Shown piece after piece: positions 32,235 to 41,072 of a DNA stretch of 48,748 nt; the stretch's first letter is position 1; every line of letters begins with the position of its first letter. The DNA is from JAIYDJ01 sp031398695 (GTDB taxonomy: Bacteria > Pseudomonadota > Alphaproteobacteria > Rhodobacterales > Rhodobacteraceae). The stretch is from positions 1 through 48,748 of the forward strand of contig JANNNU010000225.1 of NCBI GenBank assembly GCA_031398695.1, written 5' to 3'. Under the pieces are notes generated by a model. The model was not told the origin of the DNA, did no database searches, and worked only from the letters and a program-made list of their open reading frames with translations. The position numbers were made by a program, and so were the translations under genes.

Positions 32235-33098
32235 ATGGCGCGTGTGGCATTTTTGGGGTTGGGCATCATGGGCGGGCCCATGGCGCGCCATCTGGCGGCC
32301 AAGGGGCATCAGGTGACGGTCTACAACCGCACGGCCGCCAAGGCCGAGGCCTGGGTGGCCGCGCACGGCGGCACCCACGCCGCCACACCGCGCGCGGCGG
32401 CGGCCGGGGCAGACTTCGTGATGGCCTGCATGGGAAACGATGACGACCTGCGGTCGGTCTGCCTTGGCCCGGACGGTGCCTTTGCCGGCATGGCGGCGGG
32501 CGCGATCTTTGTCGATCACACCACGGTGTCGGCGCAAGTGACGCGCGACATGGCCGCAGCCGCGCAGGCCACAGGTCTGGGCTTTGTCGATGCGCCGGTG
32601 TCGGGCGGGCAGGCCGGGGCCGAGAACGGACAGCTGTCGATCATGTGTGGCGGCACCGAGACGGACTTTGCCGCGGCAGAGCCGGTCATGGCCGCCTATG
32701 CCCGCGTCTGCCGCCGTCTGGGCGACACCGGCGCAGGGCAACTGGCCAAGATGATGAATCAGATCTGCATCGCCGGCCTGATGCAGGGGTTGGCCGAGGC
32801 GCTGGCCTTTGGCGAAAAGGCCGGTCTCGATGGCGCGGCCGTGGTCGAGGTCATCAGTCAGGGCGCCGCCGGAAGCTGGCAGATGGTCAATCGGCACAAG
32901 ACCATGCTGGAAGACCGGTTCGATTTCGGTTTTGCGGTGGACTGGATGCGCAAGGACCTTGGCATCTGCCTCGACACCGCAGACCAGATCGGTGCCAGCC
33001 TGCCCCTGACGGCGCTGGTCGATCAGTTCTACAAGGATGTGCAACGCATGGGTGGCGGGCGCAACGACACATCTAGCCTGATCCGGCGGCTGCGCTGA
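32235..33098 (+). CDS. NAD(P)-dependent beta-hydroxyacid dehydrogenase family protein
   Basis: The 287-residue protein belongs to the 3-hydroxyisobutyrate / tartronate semialdehyde reductase family. The Rossmann motif is VAFLGLGIMGGPMARHLAAKG, the substrate-binding motif DAPVSGGQAGAENGQLSIM and the catalytic Lys in GAGQLAKMMNQ. It oxidises a beta-hydroxy acid, reduces the semialdehyde, or acts on an imine or succinic semialdehyde. The ATG at 32235 has GGGGCGGA upstream; an alternative start ten codons earlier lacks support. It stands alone, divergent from the acylase gene. Confidence 0.92.
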   Translation: MARVAFLGLGIMGGPMARHLAAKGHQVTVYNRTAAKAEAWVAAHGGTHAATPRAAAAGADFVMACMGNDDDLRSVCLGPDGAFAGMAAGAIFVDHTTVSAQVTRDMAAAAQATGLGFVDAPVSGGQAGAENGQLSIMCGGTETDFAAAEPVMAAYARVCRRLGDTGAGQLAKMMNQICIAGLMQGLAEALAFGEKAGLDGAAVVEVISQGAAGSWQMVNRHKTMLEDRFDFGFAVDWMRKDLGICLDTADQIGASLPLTALVDQFYKDVQRMGGGRNDTSSLIRRLR

Positions 33099-33181
33099 GC
33101 CGCGATTTCGGGCGAGACATGGCCGACGGCAGCGCGGGGATCTGATGCCCGTGCTGCCGCGCCGGCGCGTAGGCCAATCAG

Positions 33182-33748
33182 TCAGGGAATGATCCGGGTG
33201 TATTTCACCCCCGCCAGCGTCGCCCCCGCGATCAGGCCCTGCTGGCCGAACACCAGGCCGATCACCGGATCAAGCTCGGTGGTTTCCTTGCCGATGCTGC
33301 CGCCCTGTTCCGGCGTGGCATAGCGCACATCCGCCCCTGCCGCCCAACCGGACGACCTGCGAAAGTTTTCCAGCGCATCCGATGTCATGAAGAACAGCGC
33401 GTGGGCATACTGCTGCGCGCCGATCTGAAAGCCCACCGTGGCGCGCGTGGCCGAATAATAGTCCACCGTGACACCGTTCAGTTGCAGCGCCCCGCGACCG
33501 TAACCGCCGCCGAACCCGAACCCGGCCTCGGTAACCAGCGGCATGTAAAGCACACCCGCCGCGCGCAATGCGAGGTCGCGGGTGCCGGGATAGCGGTCGA
33601 AGAGATAGCTGCGCGTGGCGGTCACCCGCGCGTCGATCTTTGCCGCCCCGTTCGACCCGACGCCGTTGCCGGTGATCGCACCGTCGCACCCGGCGACAAA
33701 TAGACCGGCTCCGGCCAGCCCCAGAAAATTACGTCGGGAAACCTGCAT
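33182..33748 (-). CDS. SYLF-domain (YSC84-related) lipoprotein
   Basis: The 188-residue product starts MQVSRRNFLGLAGAGLFVAGCDG. It combines a twin-arginine motif (SRRNFLGLA) with a lipobox (LFVAGC), so it is probably a Tat-exported lipoprotein. The rest matches the lipid-binding SYLF fold (AAGVLYMPLVTEAGFGFGGGYGRGALQLNG, YSATRATVGFQIGAQQYAHALFFM). Family members bind phosphoinositides in eukaryotes; the bacterial role is unclear. It lies 131 bases after hemB on the same strand. Confidence 0.88.
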   Translation of the reverse strand: MQVSRRNFLGLAGAGLFVAGCDGAITGNGVGSNGAAKIDARVTATRSYLFDRYPGTRDLALRAAGVLYMPLVTEAGFGFGGGYGRGALQLNGVTVDYYSATRATVGFQIGAQQYAHALFFMTSDALENFRRSSGWAAGADVRYATPEQGGSIGKETTELDPVIGLVFGQQGLIAGATLAGVKYTRIIP

Positions 33749-33878
33749 GTTATTCCGCCCTCATCTGCCTCTGCCATGGGGCTCTGCTGTCCCCTTTGCG
33801 GGGATGATAGCGGGTTTTCAAGGCGCTGTCATGCCCGCACTGATCGGCGGCAAAGCCCCGCCGACCGCCCTGCGTGCG

Positions 33879-34886
33879 TCAGGCGCGCCCGGCGCGGATG
33901 GCGCGTGCGGCATCGGGGGCGAAATAAGTCAGCACCCCGTCGCACCCGGCCCGGCGAAATGCCATCAGGCTTTCCAGCATCGCGCGTTCGCCGTCGATCC
34001 AGCCGTTCAGCGCCGCGCCCTTGATCATCGCATATTCGCCAGACACCTGATAGGCATAGGTCGGCACGCCGAACGCCTCCTTGACCCGTCGGCAGATGTC
34101 GAGATAGGGCATCCCCGGTTTGATCATCACCATGTCGGCACCTTCGGCCAGATCGCGGGCCACAAGACGCAGCGCCTCGTCGCTGTTGGCTGGGTTCATC
34201 TGATAGGTCTTCTTGTCGCCCACCAGCCGCCCCGACGCGCCCACCGCATCGCGAAACGGTCCGTAAAAGGCGCTAGCGTATTTCGCCGCATAGGACAGGA
34301 TCGCGACGTCCTTGTGGCCGGCGCGTTCCAGCTCGGCCCGCATCGCGCCGATCCGACCATCCATCATGTCGGACGGACCCAGAATGTCGGCGCCGCTGTC
34401 GGCCTGCACCATGGCCATCCGAACCAGCGCCTCGACCGATTCATCGTTCAGGATGATGCCGTCGCGGACCAGACCGTCGTGGCCGTTGGCATTGTAGGGG
34501 TCGAGCGCCACATCCGTCATCACCGCGATGTCGGGCACTGCGGATTTGATCGCGCGGATGGCGCGGTTGGTCAGGTTGTCGGGGTTCCAGGCCTCTTCAC
34601 AGCCGATCGTGCGCGCCTCAGGATCGGTGTAGGGAAACAGGCAGATCGCCGGGATGCCAAGACCTGCCGCTTCTTCCGCCGCCTTGACCACCAGATCGAG
34701 GCTCAGCCGCGCCACGCCCGGCATCGAGGCGATCGGCTCGCGCAGTCCGGTGCCGTCGCGCAGGAACACCGGCCAGATCAGATCGCCCACCGACAGCATG
34801 TTTTCCTGCGCCAGCGCCCGCAAGGCAGGGGTGCGGCGCAGGCGACGCAGACGGGACGATGGGTAGGGCGGGACGATCGGGTGCAT
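33879..34886 (-). CDS. hemB: delta-aminolevulinic acid dehydratase (porphobilinogen synthase)
   Basis: The 335-residue enzyme condenses two ALA molecules to porphobilinogen for haem, bacteriochlorophyll and cobalamin. The Schiff-base lysines are Lys202 (SYAAKYAS) and Lys256 (MVMIKPG). The metal region reads DVALDPYNANGHDG, with Asp/Ala in place of the zinc-binding cysteines, so this is the zinc-free type. MHPIVPPYPSSRLRRLRRTPALR is the normal beginning, hence the start at 34886 rather than 20 codons upstream. Confidence 0.96.
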   Translation of the reverse strand: MHPIVPPYPSSRLRRLRRTPALRALAQENMLSVGDLIWPVFLRDGTGLREPIASMPGVARLSLDLVVKAAEEAAGLGIPAICLFPYTDPEARTIGCEEAWNPDNLTNRAIRAIKSAVPDIAVMTDVALDPYNANGHDGLVRDGIILNDESVEALVRMAMVQADSGADILGPSDMMDGRIGAMRAELERAGHKDVAILSYAAKYASAFYGPFRDAVGASGRLVGDKKTYQMNPANSDEALRLVARDLAEGADMVMIKPGMPYLDICRRVKEAFGVPTYAYQVSGEYAMIKGAALNGWIDGERAMLESLMAFRRAGCDGVLTYFAPDAARAIRAGRA

Positions 34887-35022
34887 GCGTTGGCTTTCTG
34901 GCGGCTTTTCGGGCAGGGGCTTGCGGTTGCCCTGTCTGCCTGCCATGGAAAGGCGCGCGCCTCAAGCCGGCAGAATGGCCGGGTGACAAAACCAACAGCG
35001 ACACCACCGGGGAAAAGTCGGC

Positions 35023-35547
35023 ATGGATTGGGTTCAGATCATCTTCGAATTGATCGACCTGCGGTCTTTCTCGAATCTGTGGTACTGGATCGCGCTCGCC
35101 GTGTTGTGGTCGACCGCAAGCCATTGGGTGCTGGGCGTGCCGTTCGACATGATCGCCCGAGCGCGCCGCGACGGGGGCGAGGCGATGGACGATCTGGAAA
35201 CGCTGGTCCGCATCAACACCAACCGGATGCTGACGATTGCGCGCACGGCCGGTCTGCTGCTGGTGGGCGGCATCTGCTTTATTATAACCACGCTCGTCAT
35301 CCTTGGGTTCTGGTACAATGTGGAGTTTGCGCAGGCGGTGCTTTTGCTGCTGGTGCCGGTGTCGATCCTTGGCCTGCTGAGCCTGCGCACCTCGCGCAAG
35401 ATTGTGGCCGGTGAGAACACCGGGGCAGTGCTGTGCCGGAGGCTGACGTGGCACCGGCTGTCGACGCAAGTATTGGGAATGGTGTCGATTTTCGTCACCG
35501 CGATGTTCGGCATGTACCAGAACATCCAGATCGGCGTCCCGGGCTGA
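35023..35547 (+). CDS. conserved integral membrane protein upstream of mfd
   Basis: The 174-residue product MDWVQIIFELIDLRSFSNLWYWIALAVLWST... has about four membrane segments (LWYWIALAVLWSTASHWVLGV; LLLVGGICFIITTLVILGFWY; AVLLLLVPVSILGLLSL; LGMVSIFVTAMFGMY). GGGGAAAA precedes the ATG. I recall relatives in Rhodobacterales labelled component of SufBCD complex, but nothing in the sequence supports that and no suf genes are here. It is 3 bases from mfd and probably cotranscribed. Function unknown. Confidence 0.8.
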   Translation: MDWVQIIFELIDLRSFSNLWYWIALAVLWSTASHWVLGVPFDMIARARRDGGEAMDDLETLVRINTNRMLTIARTAGLLLVGGICFIITTLVILGFWYNVEFAQAVLLLLVPVSILGLLSLRTSRKIVAGENTGAVLCRRLTWHRLSTQVLGMVSIFVTAMFGMYQNIQIGVPG

Positions 35548-35550
35548 CCG

Positions 35551-38500
35551 GTGGCGGACCGCATCCTTCTTGGCGGCGCCCCAGAGGGCTATGACGCAAC
35601 CCTTCTGGCGCGCGAGCTTGGCCGGGGTCTGCCGGTGGTGCACGTCGCGCGCGACGACAAGCGGATGGAGGCGATGCGCGCGGCGCTGGCCGTGGCGGCC
35701 CCTGACGCGGTGGTGCTGGAGTTGCCCGCCTGGGATTGCCTGCCCTACGACCGTGTCTCGCCGAACCCTGACGTGCTGGCGCGTCGAATGGCGACGCTGG
35801 CGGTGCTGGCGACAGGGGTGCCGGGGCCGTTCGTCCTGCTGACCACGCTCAATGCCGCGACCCAGCGCCTGCCCGCGCGCGAGGTGATCGCGGGGGCGTC
35901 GTTCATCGCGCGGGTGGGCGACCGGGTGGACGAGGCGCACCTGCGCGGCTTTCTGGCGCGGATGGGGTTTTCGCCCGTGTCGACGGTGGCAGAGCCCGGT
36001 GATTTCGCCATTCGTGGCGGTATCGTCGATATCTTTCCGCCGGGGGCCGGTGGTCCTGTGCGGCTGGACTTCTTTGGCGATGTGCTGGACGGCGCGCGGC
36101 GGTTCGATCCCGCGACACAGCGCACCACGGCCAAGCTGAAAGCGGTCGATTTTGCCCCGATGTCCGAAATCATCCTGGACGAGGCCGCGATAGCCCGGTT
36201 CCGCCAGAACTACCGGGTCGAATTCGGTGCGGCGGGGTCGGAAGATCCGCTGTACGAGGCAGTCAGCGCCGGCCGCAAGCATCAGGGGATGGAGCATTGG
36301 CTGCCATTCTTCCACGCTCGGATGGAAACGCTGTTCGACTATCTGCCCGACGCGAGCGTGATGCTGGACGATCAGGTGACCGCCGCCCGCCTGTCGCGGT
36401 GGGAAGGGATCGCCGATCAGTATGACAGTCGGCGCGAGGCGATGACGGCCAAGGGCCGGCTCGATTCGGTTTACAAACCTGTCGCGCCCGAACTGCTGTA
36501 TCTGGACGACAAGGCGTGGGAACTGGCGATTGCCGCGCACCGCGTCGTGCAACTGTCGCCTTTGCCGCAGGCCCCGGGGCCGGGGGTGCTGGACGCGCAG
36601 GGCCGGATCGGCCGCAGTTTCGCACCAGAACGTCAGCAGGAAAACGTAAGTCTTTTCGGTGCGTTGAAGGATCACGTTCAGACGTTGCTGAAGGATGGCA
36701 ATGTGGTGATCGCATCATGGTCCGAAGGCGCGCGCGAACGGCTGCGCGGGCTGCTGTTGGATCAGGGAATGAAACAGGCGCGCGATATCAAGGATTTCCG
36801 CGAAGTTTCTGATAGTCGGGGCGGTCTGTTCCTGATGATCTGGGCGCTGGAGGCAGGGTATGTCACACCCGGCCTTGCGGTCATTTCGGAACAGGATGTG
36901 TTGGGTGACCGGCTGGTGGCCAAACCGCGCAAACGGCGCAAGGCGGAAAACTTTCTCCGCGAGGTCGATACGCTGACACCGGGTGATCTGGTGGTGCATG
37001 TCGAACACGGCGTTGGGCGCTATCTGGGGCTGGAAACGATCACGGCGCTGGGGGCCCCCCATGCTTGCGTCGCCTTGGAATACGCTGAAAACGCAAAGCT
37101 TTATCTACCCGTCGAGAACATCGAACTGCTGTCACGCTATGGCCATGACGAAGGCCTGCTTGACCGTCTGGGCGGGGGCGCGTGGCAGGCCAAGAAGGCC
37201 AAGCTGAAGGACCGCATCCGCGAGATTGCCGACCGCCTGATGCGGATCGCCGCCGAACGCGCGCTGCGCCACGCGCCGGTACTGGAGGCGCCCCATTCGA
37301 TCTGGGAAGCGTTTGCGGCCCGCTTTCCTTATCAGGAAACCGACGACCAACTGACCGCGATTGCCGATGTGGTGGCCGACCTTGAAAAAGGGTCGCCGAT
37401 GGACCGGCTGATTGTCGGGGATGTCGGTTTTGGCAAGACCGAAGTGGCGATGCGCGCGGCCTTTGTCGCGGCGCTGTCGGGGTTGCAAGTGGCGGTGATC
37501 TGCCCGACGACGCTGCTGGCCCGCCAGCATTATCGCAGTTTTGCCGAACGGTTCAGGGGTTTTCCGATCACGGTCAGACCCTTGTCGCGCTTTGTTTCCA
37601 CCAAGGACGCCAACGCCACCCGCGCCGCGATGGCCGATGGCACGGTGGATATCGTGGTCGGCACCCATGCGCTGCTGGCCAAGGCGGTGCGGTTCAAGAA
37701 CCTCGGGCTGATGGTGATCGACGAGGAACAGCATTTCGGCGTCAGCCACAAGGAACGCCTGAAGGAAATGCGGGCCGAGGTGCATGTGCTGACCCTGACC
37801 GCGACACCGATCCCGCGCACCCTGCAACTGTCCCTGGCCGGGGTGCGGGATCTGTCGATCATCGCGACGCCCCCGGTGGACCGTCTTGCGATCCGCACCT
37901 ACGTCAGCGAATTCGACACGATCACGCTGCGCGAGGCGCTGCTGCGCGAACATTATCGCGGCGGGCAAAGCTTTTACGTCGTGCCGCGCATATCCGACCT
38001 GCCCGACATCGAGGATTTCCTGCGCACCCATGTACCCGAGGTGACGTTCGTGATCGCACATGGGCAGCTTGCGGCAGGCGATCTCGATGACCGGATGAAC
38101 CAGTTCTACGACGGCAAGTTCGACGTGCTGCTGGCGACGACCATCGTGGAGTCCGGTCTGGATATCCCGACCGCCAACACGATGATCGTGCACCGCGCCG
38201 ACATGTTCGGCCTGTCGCAGCTTTACCAGATCCGGGGCAGGGTGGGCCGGTCGAAAACCCGCGCCTATTGTTACCTGACAACGAAACCCCGCGCGCCCTT
38301 GACGCCACAGGCGACCAAAAGGCTGCGGCTGCTGTCCAGCCTCGACAGCCTCGGGGCGGGGTTCAATCTTGCCAGCCACGACCTTGACCTGCGCGGTGCG
38401 GGCAATTTGCTGGGCGAAGAACAGTCGGGACATATCAAGGAAGTCGGATACGAGCTGTACCAGCAGATGCTGGAAGACACGATCGCCAAGATCAAATCGG

Positions 38501-38988
38501 GCGAATTGCAGGGGCTGTCCAAGCTTGATGACCAATGGGCGCCGACGATCAATCTGGGCGTGCCGGTGCTGATCCCCGACGCCTATGTGCCCGATCTGGA
38601 TGTGCGGCTGGGCCTGTATCGCCGCTTGTCGGGCCTGCAGACCAAGGTCGAGCTTGAAGGCTTTGCCGCCGAGTTGATTGACCGGTTCGGCCCGCTGCCG
38701 CGAGAGGTCAACACGCTGATGCTGGTTGTGCGGATCAAGGCGCTGTGCAAACGCGCGGGCATAAGCCGTCTGGATGCCGGGCCGAAGGGGGCTACGGTGC
38801 AGTTCCACAACGACAAGTTCGCCGATCCGGCAGGGCTGGTCGACTATATCAAGTCGCAGGGCGCGACGGCGCGGATTGCAGGCAACAAGCTGGTGCTGAT
38901 GCGCGACTGGAAAACCGAAGGCGACCGGATCAAGGGCGCGGCGGAAATCGCCCGCGCCCTTGCCGAAAAGGTGGTCAAGAAGGCTTAA
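35551..38988 (+). CDS. mfd: transcription-repair coupling factor Mfd
   Basis: The 1145-residue ATPase pushes stalled RNA polymerase off damaged DNA and recruits UvrA. It has the UvrB-like N-terminal module (LPAWDCLPYDRVSPNPDVLARRM; FAIRGGIVDIFPPG), the RNA polymerase interaction domain (LTPGDLVVHVEHGVGRYLGLE), and a RecG-like helicase (Walker A GDVGFGKTE, DEEQHFGV, TATPIPRTLQL, VESGLDIPTANTMIV, QIRGRVGRS). The C-terminal TRCF domain follows. The start is GTG, with a poor RBS, so coupling to the upstream gene is likely. Its stop overlaps that of the convergent exporter. Confidence 0.96.
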   Translation: MADRILLGGAPEGYDATLLARELGRGLPVVHVARDDKRMEAMRAALAVAAPDAVVLELPAWDCLPYDRVSPNPDVLARRMATLAVLATGVPGPFVLLTTLNAATQRLPAREVIAGASFIARVGDRVDEAHLRGFLARMGFSPVSTVAEPGDFAIRGGIVDIFPPGAGGPVRLDFFGDVLDGARRFDPATQRTTAKLKAVDFAPMSEIILDEAAIARFRQNYRVEFGAAGSEDPLYEAVSAGRKHQGMEHWLPFFHARMETLFDYLPDASVMLDDQVTAARLSRWEGIADQYDSRREAMTAKGRLDSVYKPVAPELLYLDDKAWELAIAAHRVVQLSPLPQAPGPGVLDAQGRIGRSFAPERQQENVSLFGALKDHVQTLLKDGNVVIASWSEGARERLRGLLLDQGMKQARDIKDFREVSDSRGGLFLMIWALEAGYVTPGLAVISEQDVLGDRLVAKPRKRRKAENFLREVDTLTPGDLVVHVEHGVGRYLGLETITALGAPHACVALEYAENAKLYLPVENIELLSRYGHDEGLLDRLGGGAWQAKKAKLKDRIREIADRLMRIAAERALRHAPVLEAPHSIWEAFAARFPYQETDDQLTAIADVVADLEKGSPMDRLIVGDVGFGKTEVAMRAAFVAALSGLQVAVICPTTLLARQHYRSFAERFRGFPITVRPLSRFVSTKDANATRAAMADGTVDIVVGTHALLAKAVRFKNLGLMVIDEEQHFGVSHKERLKEMRAEVHVLTLTATPIPRTLQLSLAGVRDLSIIATPPVDRLAIRTYVSEFDTITLREALLREHYRGGQSFYVVPRISDLPDIEDFLRTHVPEVTFVIAHGQLAAGDLDDRMNQFYDGKFDVLLATTIVESGLDIPTANTMIVHRADMFGLSQLYQIRGRVGRSKTRAYCYLTTKPRAPLTPQATKRLRLLSSLDSLGAGFNLASHDLDLRGAGNLLGEEQSGHIKEVGYELYQQMLEDTIAKIKSGELQGLSKLDDQWAPTINLGVPVLIPDAYVPDLDVRLGLYRRLSGLQTKVELEGFAAELIDRFGPLPREVNTLMLVVRIKALCKRAGISRLDAGPKGATVQFHNDKFADPAGLVDYIKSQGATARIAGNKLVLMRDWKTEGDRIKGAAEIARALAEKVVKKA

Positions 38989-40187
38989 CGCGCCAATCCG
39001 CGAGTCATGACCCAGCCGACACTGGCAAAGAGGGTCACCCCGATCATCAGGGGCATCGGGGTGCCGTTGAACGCCAGTCCGAGCGGTGCTGCCAGCACCA
39101 CAGCCCCGACGGTCGAAATCGCCCCGGTCACCGATGCGGCCATCCCGGCGATGTGGCCCACAGGCTCCATCGCCAGCGCGTTCAGGTTGCCGATGGTCAG
39201 GCCGGCCATGGCAAACACGCTGATCATCCACCCGAACGCGACATAAAACCGCGCGGCTTCGGGCAGGATCCCCGAAGCAAAGGCCAGCAGGACGATCATC
39301 GACACGACCGCCTGCACCCCGATCGTGGTGCGCACCAGATAGCGCATGCCAAGCCGCCCCACGAGCCGCGCATTGGCGATCGACGCCAGCCCGGAGGCGA
39401 GAGCGATCAGCGCAAACCATTGGGGAAAATGCGCGCCGCGCCCGTATACCTGATCGAATATTGGCTGAATCTGCGACAGACAGCCGAACAGCGCGCCAAA
39501 CACCAGGGTCTGAACGGCGACCGACATCACGATGACGCGGTGCGACAGTACTTCGCGCAGCGCCCGCCACAGCTCGACGACCGACAGCGGCCGGCGCAGC
39601 GGCGCTGGCAGCGTCTCGGGTTGACGAAACCCCAGCCAGACCATCGACACCGCCGAAAACACCAGGAAAGCCAGAAAGACACCGCGCCATCCGAACCCGG
39701 CGATGATGACTTGCCCCATCATCGGTGCGATCGCTGGCACAAGGATGAAGAACATCATGGTGAACGACATGATCCGCGCCATGTCGCGGCCCTTGTAAAG
39801 GTCGCGCACCATGGCCAGCGTCACGATGCGCGGGCCCGCAGCGCCGATGCCCTGCACGAGACGTGCCGCGAGCACCGTCTCGAGGCTTGGCGCAAAGAAG
39901 GCAGCCAGTGCCGCCACCGAATAGAGCGCCGCACCGGCCATGATGGTGTTCTTGCGACCGAACGAATCGGACAGCGGACCGGCGAACAAGGTGCCGATCC
40001 CCATGCCCAGCACGAAGCTGGTCAGGATCAGTTGCGCGTTGTTTGGCGCTTCGGGTGACAGTTCCAGCGCGATCTGCGGCAGGGCCGGCAACATCGCATC
40101 GATGGAAAACGCGATCGTCGCGAACAGCATCGCCGTCATGGCGATGAATTCGCCCTGGCTCAGGGGTTTGATCGTCATCTGATTCAT
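38985..40187 (-). CDS. Bcr/CflA-family MFS drug exporter
   Basis: The 400-residue protein has twelve membrane segments. FIAMTAMLFATIAFSIDAMLPALPQI is the typical Bcr/CflA start, LGMGIGTLFAGPLSDSFGRKN is MFS motif A, and RLVQGIGAAGPRIVTLAMVRDLYKGRDMARIMS is the Bcr signature. It exports small drugs or metabolites by proton antiport. ATG at 40187 has GGAGG seven bases upstream. A longer reading frame to 40610 overlaps the promoter region and was not used. Confidence 0.92.
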   Translation of the reverse strand: MNQMTIKPLSQGEFIAMTAMLFATIAFSIDAMLPALPQIALELSPEAPNNAQLILTSFVLGMGIGTLFAGPLSDSFGRKNTIMAGAALYSVAALAAFFAPSLETVLAARLVQGIGAAGPRIVTLAMVRDLYKGRDMARIMSFTMMFFILVPAIAPMMGQVIIAGFGWRGVFLAFLVFSAVSMVWLGFRQPETLPAPLRRPLSVVELWRALREVLSHRVIVMSVAVQTLVFGALFGCLSQIQPIFDQVYGRGAHFPQWFALIALASGLASIANARLVGRLGMRYLVRTTIGVQAVVSMIVLLAFASGILPEAARFYVAFGWMISVFAMAGLTIGNLNALAMEPVGHIAGMAASVTGAISTVGAVVLAAPLGLAFNGTPMPLMIGVTLFASVGWVMTRGLAR

Positions 40188-40288
40188 CCGTTCACCTCCG
40201 CCCGCAGCGGTTGCGCGCCAAGGGTCACGAGATCGCTTGGAATGACAAGGTGCGGTGGCGCGCGCGCTTGCCCGCCCGACCGCACACA

Positions 40289-40927
40289 TCAGTCCGGCAG
40301 GGCCAGCAATTCGTCGATCACCTGGCCCCAGACCTCGGGCGACTGCGCGCCTTGCACGACATACTGCCGGGCGATCAGGAACGTCGGCACCGCCGTGACC
40401 CCCTTGCGTCGCGCGTCGGCGTCGCGGGCCATGATGTCGTCGCGGTCCGCGTCCGAGGCCAGAAGGCGGGTGACCAGCGCCTCGTCCATGCCAGCACCCG
40501 CGGCAATCGCCACCAGCGTCGCGGCATCGCCGATGTCGCGACCCTCGCGAAAGAACGCCCGCATAAGGGCGGCTTTGACCGCCGTCTGACGGCCTTCCAG
40601 CCCGGCCCAATGGATCAGCCGGTGCGCGTCGAGCGTATTCGGCTGCAGTTGCATGGCGGCGAAGTCGATCTCGACGCCGGCCTCGGCCGCAGCCGCCTCG
40701 ACGCGCGCATAGATCGCGGCGGCCTTGGCACGGCCACCGAACTTTTCTTCAAGATACTCGGCACGATTTCGGCCCTGCGCCGGCATGTCGGGGTTCAGCT
40801 GGAACGGATGCCATTCGATCACGAACGGATGGTCGGGCCGCGATGCCAGCGCGCGGTCCAGATGCGCCTTGCCGATATAGCACCAAGGGCAGACCGGATC
40901 GGAGAAGATATCGAGATTGATCATCAT
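40289..40927 (-). CDS. DsbA-family oxidoreductase, FrnE type
   Basis: The 212-residue cytoplasmic thioredoxin-fold protein starts MMINLDIFSDPVCPWCYIGK, with the redox pair Cys13-Pro-Trp-Cys16. The helical insertion (TLDAHRLIHWAGLEGRQ) and the cis-Pro region GVTAVPTFLIARQYVVQGAQSPE are typical of FrnE/YwbO proteins. These are thiol-disulfide oxidoreductases or isomerases of unknown substrate, with no signal peptide here. Confidence 0.93.
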   Translation of the reverse strand: MMINLDIFSDPVCPWCYIGKAHLDRALASRPDHPFVIEWHPFQLNPDMPAQGRNRAEYLEEKFGGRAKAAAIYARVEAAAAEAGVEIDFAAMQLQPNTLDAHRLIHWAGLEGRQTAVKAALMRAFFREGRDIGDAATLVAIAAGAGMDEALVTRLLASDADRDDIMARDADARRKGVTAVPTFLIARQYVVQGAQSPEVWGQVIDELLALPD

Positions 40928-40955
40928 GCTTTTCGTGTCCGCACCGCCCTGGACG

Positions 40956-41069
40956 CTACTGGAACCATCCGCCCACGACGTTCGCGCCCTGGGTTATGTC
41001 TTCGCCGACACCGGCCACCGTGTTGCAACCGGCCAAAGCGAGCGTGCAAACCAAGACAAACATGCGCAT
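40956..41069 (-). CDS. entericidin A/B-family small lipoprotein
   Basis: The 37-residue product MRMFVLVCTLALAGCNTVAG... has a signal peptide with lipobox LALAGC, then the entericidin-like NTVAGVGEDI and a short tail. Entericidins are tiny lipoproteins linked in E. coli to a toxin/antidote function in stationary phase; in alphaproteobacteria the role is unknown. The RBS (TCAGGAG) overlaps the stop codon of the upstream peptide-binding protein gene, and only 3 bases separate the two genes, so they are cotranscribed. Confidence 0.85.
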   Translation of the reverse strand: MRMFVLVCTLALAGCNTVAGVGEDITQGANVVGGWFQ

Positions 41070-41072
41070 CGG

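Noticed and set aside
34618..36675. 685-codon open frame on the minus strand across hemB, the membrane protein gene and mfd
   Set aside because: Crosses several real genes, with Arg/His-rich low-complexity translation and no recognisable motif.
37132..39690. 852-codon open frame on the minus strand opposite mfd
   Set aside because: Antisense shadow; mfd and the exporter explain both strands and the composition is typical of mirror frames.
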